DNA from: Paraspadella gotoi
Lineage: Eukaryota > Chaetognatha
Length of the DNA stretch: 64,000 nt
Assembly (NCBI GenBank): GCA_051294375.1
Contig: CM119269.1
Span: 18,526,471 to 18,590,470 of the forward strand
Direction: 5' to 3'
The position numbers were made by a program, and so were the translations under genes. Under the pieces are notes generated by a model. It did not search any database, was not told where the DNA came from, and worked only from the letters and a program-made list of their open reading frames with translations. Below are positions 11,363-23,349 of this stretch, piece after piece (position 1 is the stretch's first letter; each line of letters starts with the position of its first letter).

Positions 11363-14300
11363 TTAGGTATATTGGAGATCACTACTAGGTTTGTCTAGTA
11401 ACGGCACATGAAAAGAAGACGGTGGATTAACAGGCGACTCAAGCTGACGAGATGATCCGCTGGGGTAGAAAAAATATATAAGAATTTTAACTCTTATAAT
11501 AATAATTAATTCATCTGTTTTATGCAAGTAGTGAAAAGATACATTTTTTTCACATAGAATTTGTTGTCTTATGAGAGAAAATTGAAATTTACTCACTTTG
11601 AAAATTTTCCGACATCATCTTTGTTGAATCCTGAAGTTGTAGATTTGATTTTTTTTCGTTTTATTTCGACAATGATAAAAATAGATAAAATTAAATCAGG
11701 TTACCCGAATTCCTCTTGGGACTATGTCCCGGCGTTTCATCTGTGTAGTGAGGGGCGACGTACAAATCGTCGCTGAATTCGTCTTCGTCGCGTAAATCTT
11801 CCTCTGTTGAAAATAAACAAATACTTTGGGCTGAAATTCTTAAAAAACGCCTCACCGATTTGAATTTAAAATTTTAACCAAATGCAGCAAAAACTTCTAA
11901 CAATTTATCAAAACCCCCACAATCTACAACGGATATAAGAATTTTCTTCGTATTGAAATTAGGCAATTACGCAGAGAAAAGAATTTGTGATTTGTTGCTG
12001 TCCCTTTCGATCTAGATGCCGTGTCAACGCCCCCTCACCCGTTAGAGTAATCTTGTCAATGCTGTTGAGGCCCCTGACACGCACGCCGGTCCCGGCTTCC
12101 TGATCGAGGGGCGCGTAGCGGTGAACCCCGAAACAGAGCCAGCCGTGGGACCAAGATTGGAGAAGGAGGAAGACGAGGAGAGGGAGGACGATGATGAGGA
12201 CGACGAGGATCGTCACGAGATCCGCAAAGACGGATGTGGAAACTGCGTAAGACTCTGTTTTCATTTCTATATCGTCGACGCATACCAGAACTGGAAGGGG
12301 GGTCGGAGTAAAGGAGAGAGGGAGGGCGAGTGGAAGAAGTCGAAGAAGAAGAAGGGAATATGAAAGAAGGGCGAGAGGGAAAGCGTATGGGGGAAAAAGG
12401 AAAAGAAGGGCGTCGAAATTTAGACTTGCCTGATGAGACGAAGAAAGCCAGTCACCCATCACTGAGTTGGTCGGTTCGTTTCTCTACGTCTTTCGCTACT
12501 TTGTGATAATTTTTCTGATAATTTCTGTGCCGAGACAATCTCGATAATCTAAAAATTATCTACAAGACGTCCTTTTTGATATCGTTTATGATAAATTTAT
12601 GTTTTCTGAATTGAATCGAATTGTGTAAACCATCTCAGAAAGGATTCGGAATCTAAGACATTCGTTATGTGTGACAGTTCAAAAGAAAATAAAATAAAGA
12701 TAAAAGATAGACCGTCATAAAAAATAATTTAGGGTGCGCAGTAACAAAAAATTGTAAGCTCACTGCAAAAATACGCCGAATTTATTAATGAATCATTTAT
12801 TTTTCTCTCGGTTGTTATCATAATCATTTGTCAAGAGAAAAAATCGACAAATATATCGTGGAGTTAGGGAAACAAATCAAACCAAAAACTGTGTTTGGAT
12901 GACTGGAAATTATCTTTTGATTTCATGTATGTATAAAATTTTATTGTATACGAGTATATTATTCCCCCAAATTTTCTCGCTTGATCAGTAAAAACAAAAT
13001 GCTTCCTTACGAGTAATTTTCAAACGGTTATGTTTCAAAATATTTTTGGTTATAATGAAGATAAAGGCAACGGAAAAACACGGGAGGGGCCCGACAGGGT
13101 CAAACCCTTTATTTTCAAGAGTCCACCGGTCCACCCCCCCTCAAAATTAGGGCCGCCGGGCAGAGAGGCGACGGGACGGGACGCTTTTGGAGCGGACCCT
13201 CAGCCCGAAATTCTTGAGGAGATGCCGCAGCCACTTGCGAAAAACTGACTTCTTGACCATGAGTTTCTCGCAATGGCTAGTGCTAATCCGCGTGTATCGG
13301 TACGTATGGAAGGGGGAAGGGGGACGACGGGAGTGGAGAGAGAAGCGGGTAGATCGGGCGGACCGTTTCGCCGCCTCATAGAAACGGCCGGCGCGCCGAT
13401 AGGCTGAGCGAGAGCGAGAGGGATGTCAAAGGGGAGAGAACGAGGAAGCGCGGGAAGACTCTCTCTTAGAAGGCTATATAGCGACATTTTGTTTCTTTTT
13501 CGTCAAAAAATTTGTTAAAAAATTTATATAAGGCCTAATTTGCCCATTCGAACCGAACAACTTTGAAGAATGTTGTCTCACCTTTTTCTCTCGATTTTTT
13601 GCAAACGCAGCATGCGTCTTTGTCGCTAGATTTGGGGTCGCAGCAGGGAATGCACTTTGAAGTGGGACGATGCAGGGCGAAAGGGCCCGGTTGACAGGTC
13701 ACGCAGTTTCCGGGACCCGGGCCTTTACAAGTCAGGCACGAAATGTCGCACTTCTTGCATCCGCCCTGGAAATTAGTTTCAGAAAGTAGGAATTGGAGCA
13801 TAGGACAATACTTTGAGAACATAAGTAACGAACGAAACGTACAGATGACTATGTGCAAGAGAATTAAGATAGGAGGAAAAGCCTGAGTGAACCCGGAGCC
13901 TGCAGTTTAAAAAAAAAAAAATTTTTACCTTTTCTAATTTGTAAAATCCGATGCCGCATTCGCCGGGGAAGCAGACACCGCGGTCTCCGAGAAGCATGTG
14001 TCCGTTGTAGCAGGACGTGCAGTCGGAGTCGGACCCAGGGAAAGCGCATTCCATGCAGGAAGGGTGGCACTCGTTGCATTCGTTCTAAAGGAATGAATTT
14101 TAAAATTAATCTTTACTTGCCACATCGTTTCCTTATATTCAGGACTTTCTCTCACCTTATTGGGCCGAAGATAAGTGCTCTTCGGACACTTTTGTAGACA
14201 CTTGCCCTTGTGAAGCACCGTGGCGTCCGGGCAAGAGAGACAGTCGACGAACTGAGGCCCCTTGCACGTTAAGCAGGAAGAGTGGCAGGCCGAGCAGATT

Positions 14301-17300
14301 CCCCCTTGTAAGGGATCCAGAAATTGGCTGAGAAGGGAAAAAAGTAAAATGCGACGTAGAAAATAAATTTTAACTTGTGATAAAAGGTTTACCCATCTAT
14401 CGACCGTCGTTTCAGTTTGACTTACCCGCTCCCGCATTCCAAAGCTACGCAACCCTGCTGAATCAATTTCCACCCTTTCGGACATTGGGTGCAATCTCTA
14501 GCTCGGGGTCCCGAACACGACACACAGGGAATGGGGGATTGGGAGCAGGGAAGGCAATGTCCCCGCGACGCGTAAAAACCTGCGCCAAAGTTTTAGTTTT
14601 AAAAATATATATTAATTTATATACAATTTTACATTATATATTATTAATAAAATAAAATATAATATAATTAATAAAATATATATTAATTTATATACAATTT
14701 TACATTATACATTATTTATTTTACACTATTGTATTTCTCTTTCGATCCACTTCTTTACTCCCTCGTCAATCGTTTTCCTCTCATTCGTCGCTTTTTCTTT
14801 TGTTTGAAAAATATACATAAGAGATATCTAAGAGATTTCTTTCGCTTTTTCCTGGGCTACATATTTTATATATATACCTTTATCACAGTTGGCAACGCAA
14901 GTTGTGCGATTCTGCAGTAGACGATTTTTGGAGCACGACAGACAGTCGTTGGCCATAGGCCCGGTGCACCCAGAGCAAGACCCGTGGCAAGAAAGGCATT
15001 CTCCCGGACCCGCGCCCCCTAACGAGGCCCCAGAGCGGCTCAGATCTAGGTAAGTACCTGTCATAAGAATAACAAAAATTCTTTTTCACAAACGTTATGT
15101 TAAAGTCAAAACGACTGATCGCTTCCCATCTTTCTTACCCTGCGGACATGAGTCGAATTCCCTGGAGACGCAATCATTATCGGATAAGTAATAACTTTCG
15201 ATGCAAGAGGTACACATGGTAGGCGACCCGGAACAGTTTCGGCAAGGAGCGGCACAAGGCATACATTGTTGATATTGGTCTACGAGCGGAAAAAAATAAA
15301 ACAAATAAAAAATTTGTAGACTAAAACCCTGTGAAGAGGGATTAGAGATAAAAAAAAAAAAAAAAGGAAGAATTACTCGACTCCCTTACTACTTTCTACC
15401 CATATTCCCAATCCCTTCAGAAACGATTGAATTTCTTTTCAAAATCTTTAGATGATCCTATGTATACTATACAAAAAAGTTAACATGTCCGTAGTTTAAA
15501 AAGAACAGAAAACTGACCGATAAATAGGCTAAAGAGACGGGGGGGGGGGATGTATGAATTACGAAATAAGTGAAATAATCTTCTCTTAAGGCACAAACGA
15601 AATGGGGGGGTGGAGGGGGGGGGGAAAGCGTTTAAAATCTTTCGTCCGGACCTTCCGACTGCAACGGCAATTTCCGGTTAAGCTTTATTTCTCGTTCATC
15701 ACGGAGACCACTTTCTCTTTCGTTTGAGCCCCTTATCATCGCCGTACACTTCCTGCTCCTCAAGATTCTCCGTCTCTGTCAGAATCCCTTCCAACTCTGT
15801 CATTTCAAATCTTTTATCTATGGTCGCGCAAGTTCCGTTCTCTGCTGGATGATGTCATGAGGTTGGAGGGAGTTTCAAGGGAGGGGAGGAGATTTTTTTT
15901 TTTCCAGCACGCGATGTAGTAAGTAGTATAGTGGTACTTAGTATAGTATTACTTCTCATTTCCTAACGCATTTATTGTTACCCAGGAATGAGTTGTCGGG
16001 ACATTCGAGGCAATCGTTCTGGTTGGGTCCGCGACAGGTGGCGCAGCTGTAATGGCAACCGTAACAGATGCTGAAATTTCTTCCCTCCACCGTAGAGTTT
16101 CGAGTAAAATGGTTTACCCCGCAGTTTGAAACGCAAGGACTAGAGTTAAGGAAAAGAAGGTGAAACGACAGAAATGAATGAAGGGTCTCCCCTTAAAGTT
16201 CAAAAAAGCATGAACGAGTCAGTCGTTAGTACCCCTTATCGCCGAGACGAACGTGTTTGCAGGCGTAACACCCGCTGGCGCTGGAGTCGTGACAGCGGTC
16301 AAGGCACTCGGAGTGACAAGAGGGGGAAGATACTTCGGTAGGAAGGACTGAGACACCGCTCGTTGCGCCGCTGGTGACGTCGCTGGACACGAGAGGCGAG
16401 GGCGAAGTTTCTCCGCCACGGAGTTGGATGTGATGCTCGTCCTCCTCCTCAAAAGATAACATAAGGCCGTTTTTTTATAATTTTATAACTCATACATAAC
16501 AAATTAATTATTCGTGGGATTTACCATGACTATACTCCTGTCGTTATCGTCGCCACCAAGAGCGTGGAGCGGATCACTTTTCGTTCCGTAGAGCACCAGT
16601 CTCCAACTGGTCAAAGTCCCTGGATAGAAGAAAAAAAAAAACATCACGGTTATATTTTCCATCATTTAAATATTTTGAAGAAAATTCCATGACGAAGAAT
16701 AATTACGTAGTTACACCATGAATTACTCACCAATGTTCTTGGACTGCGGGTGTGTAATTTCCAAAGTCCACTTTCCGTTGGGGTCTTCCCCCCAACAGTG
16801 AACCGTGAGAAACAACCAGGCCATGAGTTTCTTCTTCCGGTCACGCGGTCGGAACGGCAGCAGGGTCGAAGTCGTCTTTTGCGGCGATGTCAGCTTAATC
16901 ATTAGCTTTCCGCGATCGGGAAACTCCAGCGTAACCTCGGCCTGTGCGTGTGCGAGAGAGAAAGAGAGAGAGAAAATTTAAAATAAAAGCACATACAATT
17001 TTTTTTTAAACAAGTTTGAGCAAACAATGCCGGTTCTGCCCACCATCATTAGCGGTAAGCAGCTGATCAGATAATTAATTAATTAATTAATATTAATTTT
17101 TTTAGCGTCAAAATCGTTTTCCACTTTGTCTCGCCTCTCAATCACAAAACAACAATCTCGATCACAAAATTAATTATTAAATTAATTAATTAAAAAATAA
17201 TTAATTACTTATTTATCAATAATTATTTATAAATTAAAGAGAAAAAGCATAATCAAATAGTGAAATAGATTTCTTTGTTTTTTAAATTTTAACTTATTTC

Positions 17301-20300
17301 CACCTGGACGATTTCATTGAAACTTGATTTCCTGCTCAATCATACACTTTCCTACCCGCATACAAAAATTGAAGTCAATCGCCCCCTCCATTCATGAGTA
17401 ATTGGAGTTCAAAGCTAAGGGAGGACGGACGGACATCATTTTTTTTGCCTAATTTTCTATTATTCGATGTTCTAGGATGATATAAGTGACTTACCGACAA
17501 AAAAATGGGTGGTGAGTCTAGACCTTTCCATATATGAAATGTTTTGAAATCAAACAAGTTTGAACAATGTCGGATCTGCCTACGATAATTAAGTGGTAAT
17601 AAGCTAACTTGGTCAACTTGCATAATTTAATCAACTTGCATTATTTGGTCAACTGTCATAATTTTGTCAACTGACATAGTTTATTTGGTTAACTGATATA
17701 ATTTCTTCAACTGACATAATTTGGTCAACTGACATAATTTGGTCAACCGGCATAATTTGGTCAACTGGCATATTTTTGTCAATTGGCAATTTGGAATAAT
17801 TTGGTCAATCAATCAATCAGAGAGAGATAGAAAGAGAGAAACTTTAAAAAATTCAAATAAGTGTGTCTACTGGTTTTCTAATTTGAACTCTTTTCTACTC
17901 CTACGATTCCATCAAAAAAATTATATCCAGCTTTATCACATACTTTCCTACCGACACACAGTATTCCATTTCAATTAATCTATCCAATTTTTAATAAACA
18001 TAATAATTATGAGAAAATTTAAGTAAAAATACTTCAAGTAATTATCTCTTGTTTTTTTCCATTTTAACTCATTTCCACTAGCACAATTCCATCAAAACTT
18101 TATATCCAGCTCAATCACACACTTTCCTACCATCATACAAAATTTCAAGTCAATTGCCCTATCCACTCATGAGCAATTGGCGTTCAAATAGTGAAATAGA
18201 TTTTTTTGTTTTTTCCATTTAAACCAATTTCCACTCGCACAATTCATCGAAACTTCATATCCATCTCAATCACAGTTTCCTACCCACACACAAAATTTCA
18301 AACCAATCCATCCATCCAATCACGAGTAATTGGAGTTTTTTGCTAAGGGTGGACGGACAGACGGACGGACATCTTTTTTTAATAATTTATCATAATTCAG
18401 GTTCTGATATGATAATGATTTACCGACAATATTTTGGGGTGGAACCGACGGACCGACAAAGTGAATTATAGAGTCGGAATCTGCTGATAAATAGATTCGT
18501 CAAAAAACGAGTATTGGGTAAAAGGTTCCCATACATCATATGAATTTTTTAAACATTAAAAAAAAAAAGGTTTAAAAAAAATTTTAATTTGTAAAAAAAC
18601 TAACCTAATTTATAATGCGAGGTATGTAACAGTCAAATTTTTCCGCTCTACATTCTACAAGATAGTTTGGGTTGGCAGCATTTACTATGAATTTTTTTAA
18701 AAAATGTTCACAAAATTCATATGATGTATGGGTACTATGGGTACCTTTTACACGGTAGAGCAGAGAGGATGTGAAAGAAACAAAAAAAGTGCCATCTCTG
18801 AAACCTATAAAATCTTAAAGTATACCCATGAGACACTTAATGTGGTAGGTCAGTAAAATTTGATAAAGGCAGGATTTATTTTAAATGCTAATTAAAGTTT
18901 TTGACATTTTTTTATAAAAAATTTTAAGTAGTTTAGTGAATATGCTTACAATTTAAATGTCTATAAGTCTATCATTATTTCAAAACTTTTTATATATGGA
19001 AAGGTCTAGTGGCGACCGATAGACCGACAAAGTGAATTATAGAGCCGAGGTCTGCTGGAAGCAGATCCGGCTAAAAATACTGCAGCAACAGCGACACCTG
19101 AACGTGTTCGAGGTATCGAATTCGGTTTCGCGTATCGATGACTGTCTCGAGCACCAACTTCCCATCCTTCGGGATCGTCTTCTCGTCCTGGTTGTAGTGA
19201 GAGATGAAGATCTGCTGGGTGGGCACCGTCTTCCAAGATTTGGCCAGCTTGACCATGGCGCCGGCGTCCATCAAGCCGAAGCCGAAAACGTGGCTCACTC
19301 TCCTTGGGATAAAGAAAGAAAGAAAAGAATGAAACTAGGTTTAACACACATTATTAAATATAAAATAAATCTATTATTTAAATTTAATACATATGTAAAA
19401 TAAAAAATCATTGATAAATATTTTTCCTAAGGAGAAAACTAGAAGGAAGTGAAAGTAGTGTACCTGCCAGCAGCGTTTGTAACCCAGTCCGTGGCGCCCC
19501 CTTCTAGTGGCGCCGCGTTAGAGGTAAGGACAACGATGTGCTGCATATCGCGCCAGGTTAGGTTCGGGTTCGCCTCGAGCGCCAAGGCGCAGAGTCCAGC
19601 GGCCAGCGGCGCAGAGGCCGACGTCCCGGTGTGCTGGAAAAAAGGAAGAGAAGAGAAGAGAAGAGAAGAGAAGAGAAGAGAAGAGAAGAGAAGAGAAGAT
19701 AATTTAACAATTCATCTCAAACTCCATACTGCTTCATTAATTCTTTACCTCCGTCGTGCATTTTCCGTGCAAGTCTGTGGACACGATCTTTTTCTCGTCC
19801 CGATCCCTCCCGCTCGAGTAGGTCGTCGCAAGCGTGGAGGCGCACTCCTCCAGGTACCAGGGTTTCTGGCCGTTCTGCGACGCCGATGACACGGAGAGAG
19901 TGTAGATGGAGTTGGTGTAGCCGTCGCAGGCACAGGAATCGAAGTCTCGCCCGCCGTTGCCTGAGGCCCACACAAAGATGGATCCCTTTCCGCCGCGACC
20001 CTTTGTGACGCCCTCCTCGAAGGAGCGCCGCGCCATCTTGCCCGGGCCGTCGACGACTTCGCCGTTGTCGTCGGGGCCCCAGGAGGCCGAGTAAATGTCG
20101 ACGTGCTGAGGTTGGAGGCTGAGGGATTTGGCTTCCACCGCGTCGTTCACGTCGCCGTCGAGCATGCGGACTCCTAGAACAAACAAAAAAATGAAAATGT
20201 CAAAAAGTTGGTCTGTTTTTTCTTTTCTTTTAATCCGAAGAATTAATGATACCTCCGATCTTGGCATCGTAAGCCACGCCCACGATGCAGACGTCGTTGT

Positions 20301-21452
20301 CGGCGATCGCGGCCACTTCGCCGGCGCAACGAGTCCCGTGTTTGTTTTCGTTATACGGGTCGTACCTGAGTCGCCAAATGAAAAACTGAACGTAAAGAAG
20401 TCTAAAATGGGTCATGATCAAATAGAGAGTCGTGAATCGAGAGTCCGAATAAAGTCAAACCTCGGCATGGGATCAGGGTCGTCGCCGTTGATGTCAATGG
20501 AGGCGACGGGATCATAATTTCTCATGAGGTCGCGGTGGTTGTGTTCAATCCCGTCGTCGAGGATCGTCACCACCACATTTTTGCCAGTGATGCCTAAGAC
20601 GGACAGGAGAGAAGTTTAGGCCATAAAACCTGATAAATAAGCCATTGTACTCCTCTTCTCTATCGGCAATAATTTAAAATAATTTTCTAATAAGATGCAT
20701 TCAATGACCTTTAAATGCCTTTTCTCCAGATTCCTTCGTGAATTTTTAAAATCGCTTTCCTTTTCCTTCCTTGCTATATTTTTTCAATCCTTCTTTCACG
20801 ACCCGGAAATCTCACCCATGGCCCAGGCTTCCCGGACTCTCATGTCGGATTTCTGGTGTCCACCCGAGTGCAGATACCACTGATCCTTCCAAAGTGGGTC
20901 GCTGTGGTCTTGAAAAGATGTGTCAATAGAAGATATTTCTCGCTTAACCCTTTTTTTAATGACTTGTTGCTCCGTCCACAAGACGCGGGGATCGCCCTCC
21001 AAAAGTGAATGGTGGTTCGGGGAAGGGTCAGCCGATCTACGAGCGATTCGGCGATGACGAAGGAGGTAAAAATCGGGGAGAGTTCCGACTTCGCCAAGGA
21101 AGTCCATCCCCCGACTTCTCGCCACTTCTTCGGCGACGGCGCGACCCCCGCGGACTTCCACGGCCCATTCGTTAGAGTATTCGTGCCCTAAGGGCGAAAA
21201 TTCGAGTTCTCATTATTTCATAGTTACATTTGTGTTGACTTTACACTAAAATTTTATTTTTTACAGTTTGAAAATACTTGGCTTAGTGAACAATATTTAC
21301 AGACAATACGACGTTATTAAAAATGAAACGCCTATTTAAAAGTTTCAACATTACCCACTGGCATTGTAATTGGCTTTGCAAGTAGAGTGGCTTTCGAAAA
21401 CTACGGCTGGGAAATAAGCCAATATTGTCTCATATGGCTTCCCGCACAACAT
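11363..21452 (-). CDS. furin-2/PCSK5B-like proprotein convertase, type I membrane form
   Basis: This is a Ca-dependent subtilisin-like endoprotease that cleaves precursors after dibasic sites in the secretory pathway. Exons (high-low): 21452-21359 (tentative start), 21187-20816, 20593-20461, 20365-20253, 20173-19749, 19633-19464, 19299-19098, 16941-16731, 16619-16525, 16447-16233, 16139-15982, 15279-15139, 15057-14878, 14579-14426, 14327-14156, 14084-13929, 13765-13582, 12242-12039, 11803-11705, 11630-11597, 11459-11363. They sum to 1202 aa. The prodomain ends KKRVKR near residue 114. The catalytic Asp is in LDDGIEHNH, His in HGTRCAGE, oxyanion Asn in ASGNGG and Ser in GTSASAP. A P domain ([25 protein letters not shown]) is followed by about eight Cys-rich furin repeats. 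A membrane segment ([20 protein letters not shown]) precedes a ~115-aa tail with the acidic cluster [13 protein letters not shown], expected for TGN/endosome sorting. The signal-peptide exon is the least certain part: its hydrophobic core is short. Confidence 0.92.
13030..13490. other. GC-rich island inside convertase intron
   Basis: The intron between exons 13765-13582 and 12242-12039 is AT-rich except for this CpG-rich block. On the minus strand it has a palindromic GCTATATAGC near 13,470. Downstream, ATG at 13262 opens a 37-codon basic frame ([20 protein letters not shown] and onward). I do not recognise that frame. It could be a nested promoter or short transcript, or only an unusual patch. 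Confidence 0.3.
17009..18480. repeat. dispersed repeat family R1, at least two overlapping copies in convertase intron
   Basis: ACAAGTTTGAGCAAACAATG at 17009 recurs in slightly altered form near 17555. CAATCACGAGTAATTGGAGT plus GGACGGACGGACATC occurs near 17,390 and 18,310. TTACCGACAA and CCGACGGACCGACAAAGTG follow at 18,420-18,465. The same blocks appear inverted at 37,075-37,595. The copies fill much of the 2.1 kb intron. Confidence 0.7.
17625..17815. repeat. 18-bp tandem repeat, about 10 copies
   Basis: The unit is close to CATAATTTGGTCAACTGA, degenerate at both ends. It sits inside the R1 copies of the convertase intron. A similar TTGATCA sequence exists in the inverted copy near 37,490, so the array probably expanded from element sequence. 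Confidence 0.75.
18516..18753. mobile_element. MITE-like element with terminal inverted repeats
   Basis: CCCATACATCATATGAATTTT at the left is mirrored by AAAATTCATATGATGTATGGG at the right, and GTAAAAGG is mirrored by CCTTTTAC further out. The interior is about 160 bp, AT-rich and non-coding. The right arm carries an extra TATGGGTAC duplication. No clear target-site duplication was identified. Confidence 0.55.
18985..19085. repeat. R1 fragment abutting a convertase splice donor
   Basis: GACCGACAAAGTGAATTATAGAG followed by a CGG..TCTGCTG block matches 18,450-18,490. It lies immediately downstream (minus strand) of the donor at 19097. The insertion therefore sits within tens of bases of an exon end. 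Confidence 0.6.
19643..19698. repeat. (GAGAA)n-type microsatellite
   Basis: About 11 copies of AGAAG/GAGAA lie in the short intron between the catalytic-Asn and catalytic-Ser exons of the convertase gene. Confidence 0.85.
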
Positions 21453-21690
21453 TCTTATTTTATATTTCATTAGCTGCTTCTATATTTATATAACTGTCGA
21501 ATCAGTCACTGCCGATTAAAAGCGAAAAAGGATAATGCATAATATAATGTTATACTTGTATTGTTAAATCAGACTTCATTCGGTACAAGTAGTAAGTGGC
21601 AAAGGATTTCAAATAAACACGCGCTAAAACACGATTAAAAACAAATTGAAATTATGACCAGTAAAAATGAACATTTGATTCTCACAACGA

Positions 21691-22710
21691 TCACCACGGT
21701 CGCCAAGGACTCTTCGATTTCACAGATGAGTCACATTTTTCCGAAGAAGACGAAAGTTTATGGGAAGCGGAACTCGATTCTTTCGACGTTTCCATTTCCG
21801 AACTGGAGTGACAATCGCTGACTTCGCTGCTGCTGCAAAACTGGCAAAAAGAATCGCAACCGTTGTTGTTGTCGTTGACGTTTCGCGTCTCCGTCACAGT
21901 CGCTGTCTTAGGCGTGCACTGATTCTGCTCCACTTTTATGATGATAATGTTGTTGGTGTTTGAAGTGATGCAGTTTTTCGGGGACTTGGAGGTTGCAGTT
22001 GTAACGCTGGGCTTGGCCGTCTCGAACGGAAGGTGGACCGGGGACATCCAGTGCTGCAGCGGAGTGTGCGTCGTGTCGATCTTTAGCGGGCGCTGAACGG
22101 AAGGAAGCGGTCTTGGCGGCAAACGGGGCGTCGATGTTTTCGGATGGGAAGACGAGAGGGGACGCAAAGGACTCGCGCTCTTGGGACTCTTGTGCTTGGG
22201 AGGGATGAAAGCCACGGGTTTTCCCTGCGGATGATTCATAGGGCGAAGTCTCTTTTGTTCCTGCTGCTCTGGCGGGTGAGGCGAGGACTTTCTTTTCCGG
22301 TTATCAGACTCGGGCTTCTCCGACGCAGTCCGGTTGGTGGGATCTTGCGGAGCGCAGGAGCGAAGGTGTTGCTTGACTCGGGATTGAAACTCAGAGTTGA
22401 CGTTTCCTTGCCGAACTTGGCTCGACATGAATTGATCGATGACTTGAATCCCTTCCACGTATCCCATGTAGTAGTTGGCCAGAACCTCAGGCTCCGACAT
22501 GGCCGCGTTAACGGCGGCGTTGTACTGCTTTAAGTAGTTGACAGTCAACTCGAGCAAATCGGCCTTTTCCAGTTTGGAATATCTGGAAGAGGCGTGATCT
22601 CGGGGATCTCGCTTGCAGATAGTTTGCACGACGACGTCGCGCAGTTCGCCCAGATGATTGTTAATTCTGGCTCGACGCTTCTTCTCCATCAAGGGTTTGT
22701 TGTTCACCAT
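21691..22710 (-). CDS. HES/Hairy-type bHLH transcriptional repressor
   Basis: A single uninterrupted 339-aa frame starts at AAAATGG, a good initiation context. The basic region and helix 1 read KPLMEKKRRARINNHLGELR and helix 2 reads YSKLEKADLLELTVNYLKQY, with an Arg/Asp-rich loop between. An Orange-like helix follows (LANYYMGYVEGIQVIDQF). The middle is Ser/Pro-rich and the protein ends exactly in WRPW, the Groucho-recruiting tetrapeptide of the family. Such proteins act in the nucleus, often as Notch targets. Vertebrate HES genes usually contain introns, while this coding region has none, which could reflect intron loss or retroposition. It lies only 238 bp upstream of the convertase candidate start on the same strand. 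The exact orthologue (HES1/4, HES2, HES6 and so on) cannot be assigned. Confidence 0.93.
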   Translation of the reverse strand: MVNNKPLMEKKRRARINNHLGELRDVVVQTICKRDPRDHASSRYSKLEKADLLELTVNYLKQYNAAVNAAMSEPEVLANYYMGYVEGIQVIDQFMSSQVRQGNVNSEFQSRVKQHLRSCAPQDPTNRTASEKPESDNRKRKSSPHPPEQQEQKRLRPMNHPQGKPVAFIPPKHKSPKSASPLRPLSSSHPKTSTPRLPPRPLPSVQRPLKIDTTHTPLQHWMSPVHLPFETAKPSVTTATSKSPKNCITSNTNNIIIIKVEQNQCTPKTATVTETRNVNDNNNGCDSFCQFCSSSEVSDCHSSSEMETSKESSSASHKLSSSSEKCDSSVKSKSPWRPW

Positions 22711-22857
22711 TTTGAGAGATTAAAGAAAATAATTGTATCGAGAATAAAATTTGAGTATTTTGCGAAATTGCTTCCCCGTTGAAAAAAATTATTGGCAAAA
22801 AAAAGAACGTAGGGCAGTTTTTTCGCGAAATGATTCTTCCCGGATCTCGCGGCCGTG

Positions 22858-22865
22858 TTTTATAC
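22858..22865 (-). promoter_or_regulatory. TATA box of the HES gene
   Basis: The minus strand reads GTATAAAA about 150 bases upstream of the HES ATG, inside a locally GC-rich stretch. Position and sequence fit a core promoter. Confidence 0.55.
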
Positions 22866-23283
22866 CCAAACGGCCCCAGTTCCGAAGGGCCGGCCGGACC
22901 ATTGGTCTCGACGTCGCTATTCGGCGAACGACGTCCGCCCTCGCCGGCCGCCGTCGCAAAAGAGCAACGCGGAGACATCGAAAATTTCGTCGCTCTTCCC
23001 CGCCGCCGTTCGAGGAATCGTCGTCACCCAAATACCGTGCGCTTGGCAAGTGTCTTGGTTTGACGACGAAACTAGCGCTTTTTAACGCAATTATAGTTTA
23101 TTGTGCCCAAACAGATCGCCGCGCAACCTTTCATTTTCTAATTGTGCTAATGGTCTTAATCATACCAAGTACTGACTTACAACAACGTAAATACTTAACT
23201 TTAATAGAATAAGTTTAGAACAAATTTAGTTTTAGCCGTCATCTTTTAAAGGATGGAAAGAACATTTCCTCGCTTATCCAACT

Positions 23284-23291
23284 TTCCCACA
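23284..23291 (-). promoter_or_regulatory. candidate Su(H)/CSL binding site
   Basis: The minus strand reads TGTGGGAA, a perfect match to the YGTGRGAA consensus for the Notch effector CSL. It is about 420 bases upstream of the HES TATA box. A single 8-mer is weak evidence by itself, but it is the expected input to a HES gene. Confidence 0.35.
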
Positions 23292-23349
23292 TTCCTAATT
23301 CTTCCCATATTTATGTTTCTGTTTTGATTTCCGTCCATAGAGGAAATCC

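Noticed and set aside
16118-16139. 22-base microexon in the convertase gene
   Set aside because: A GTAAAC donor follows, but using it breaks phase. Reading straight through to 15982 is in frame and completes a furin repeat, so it is one exon.
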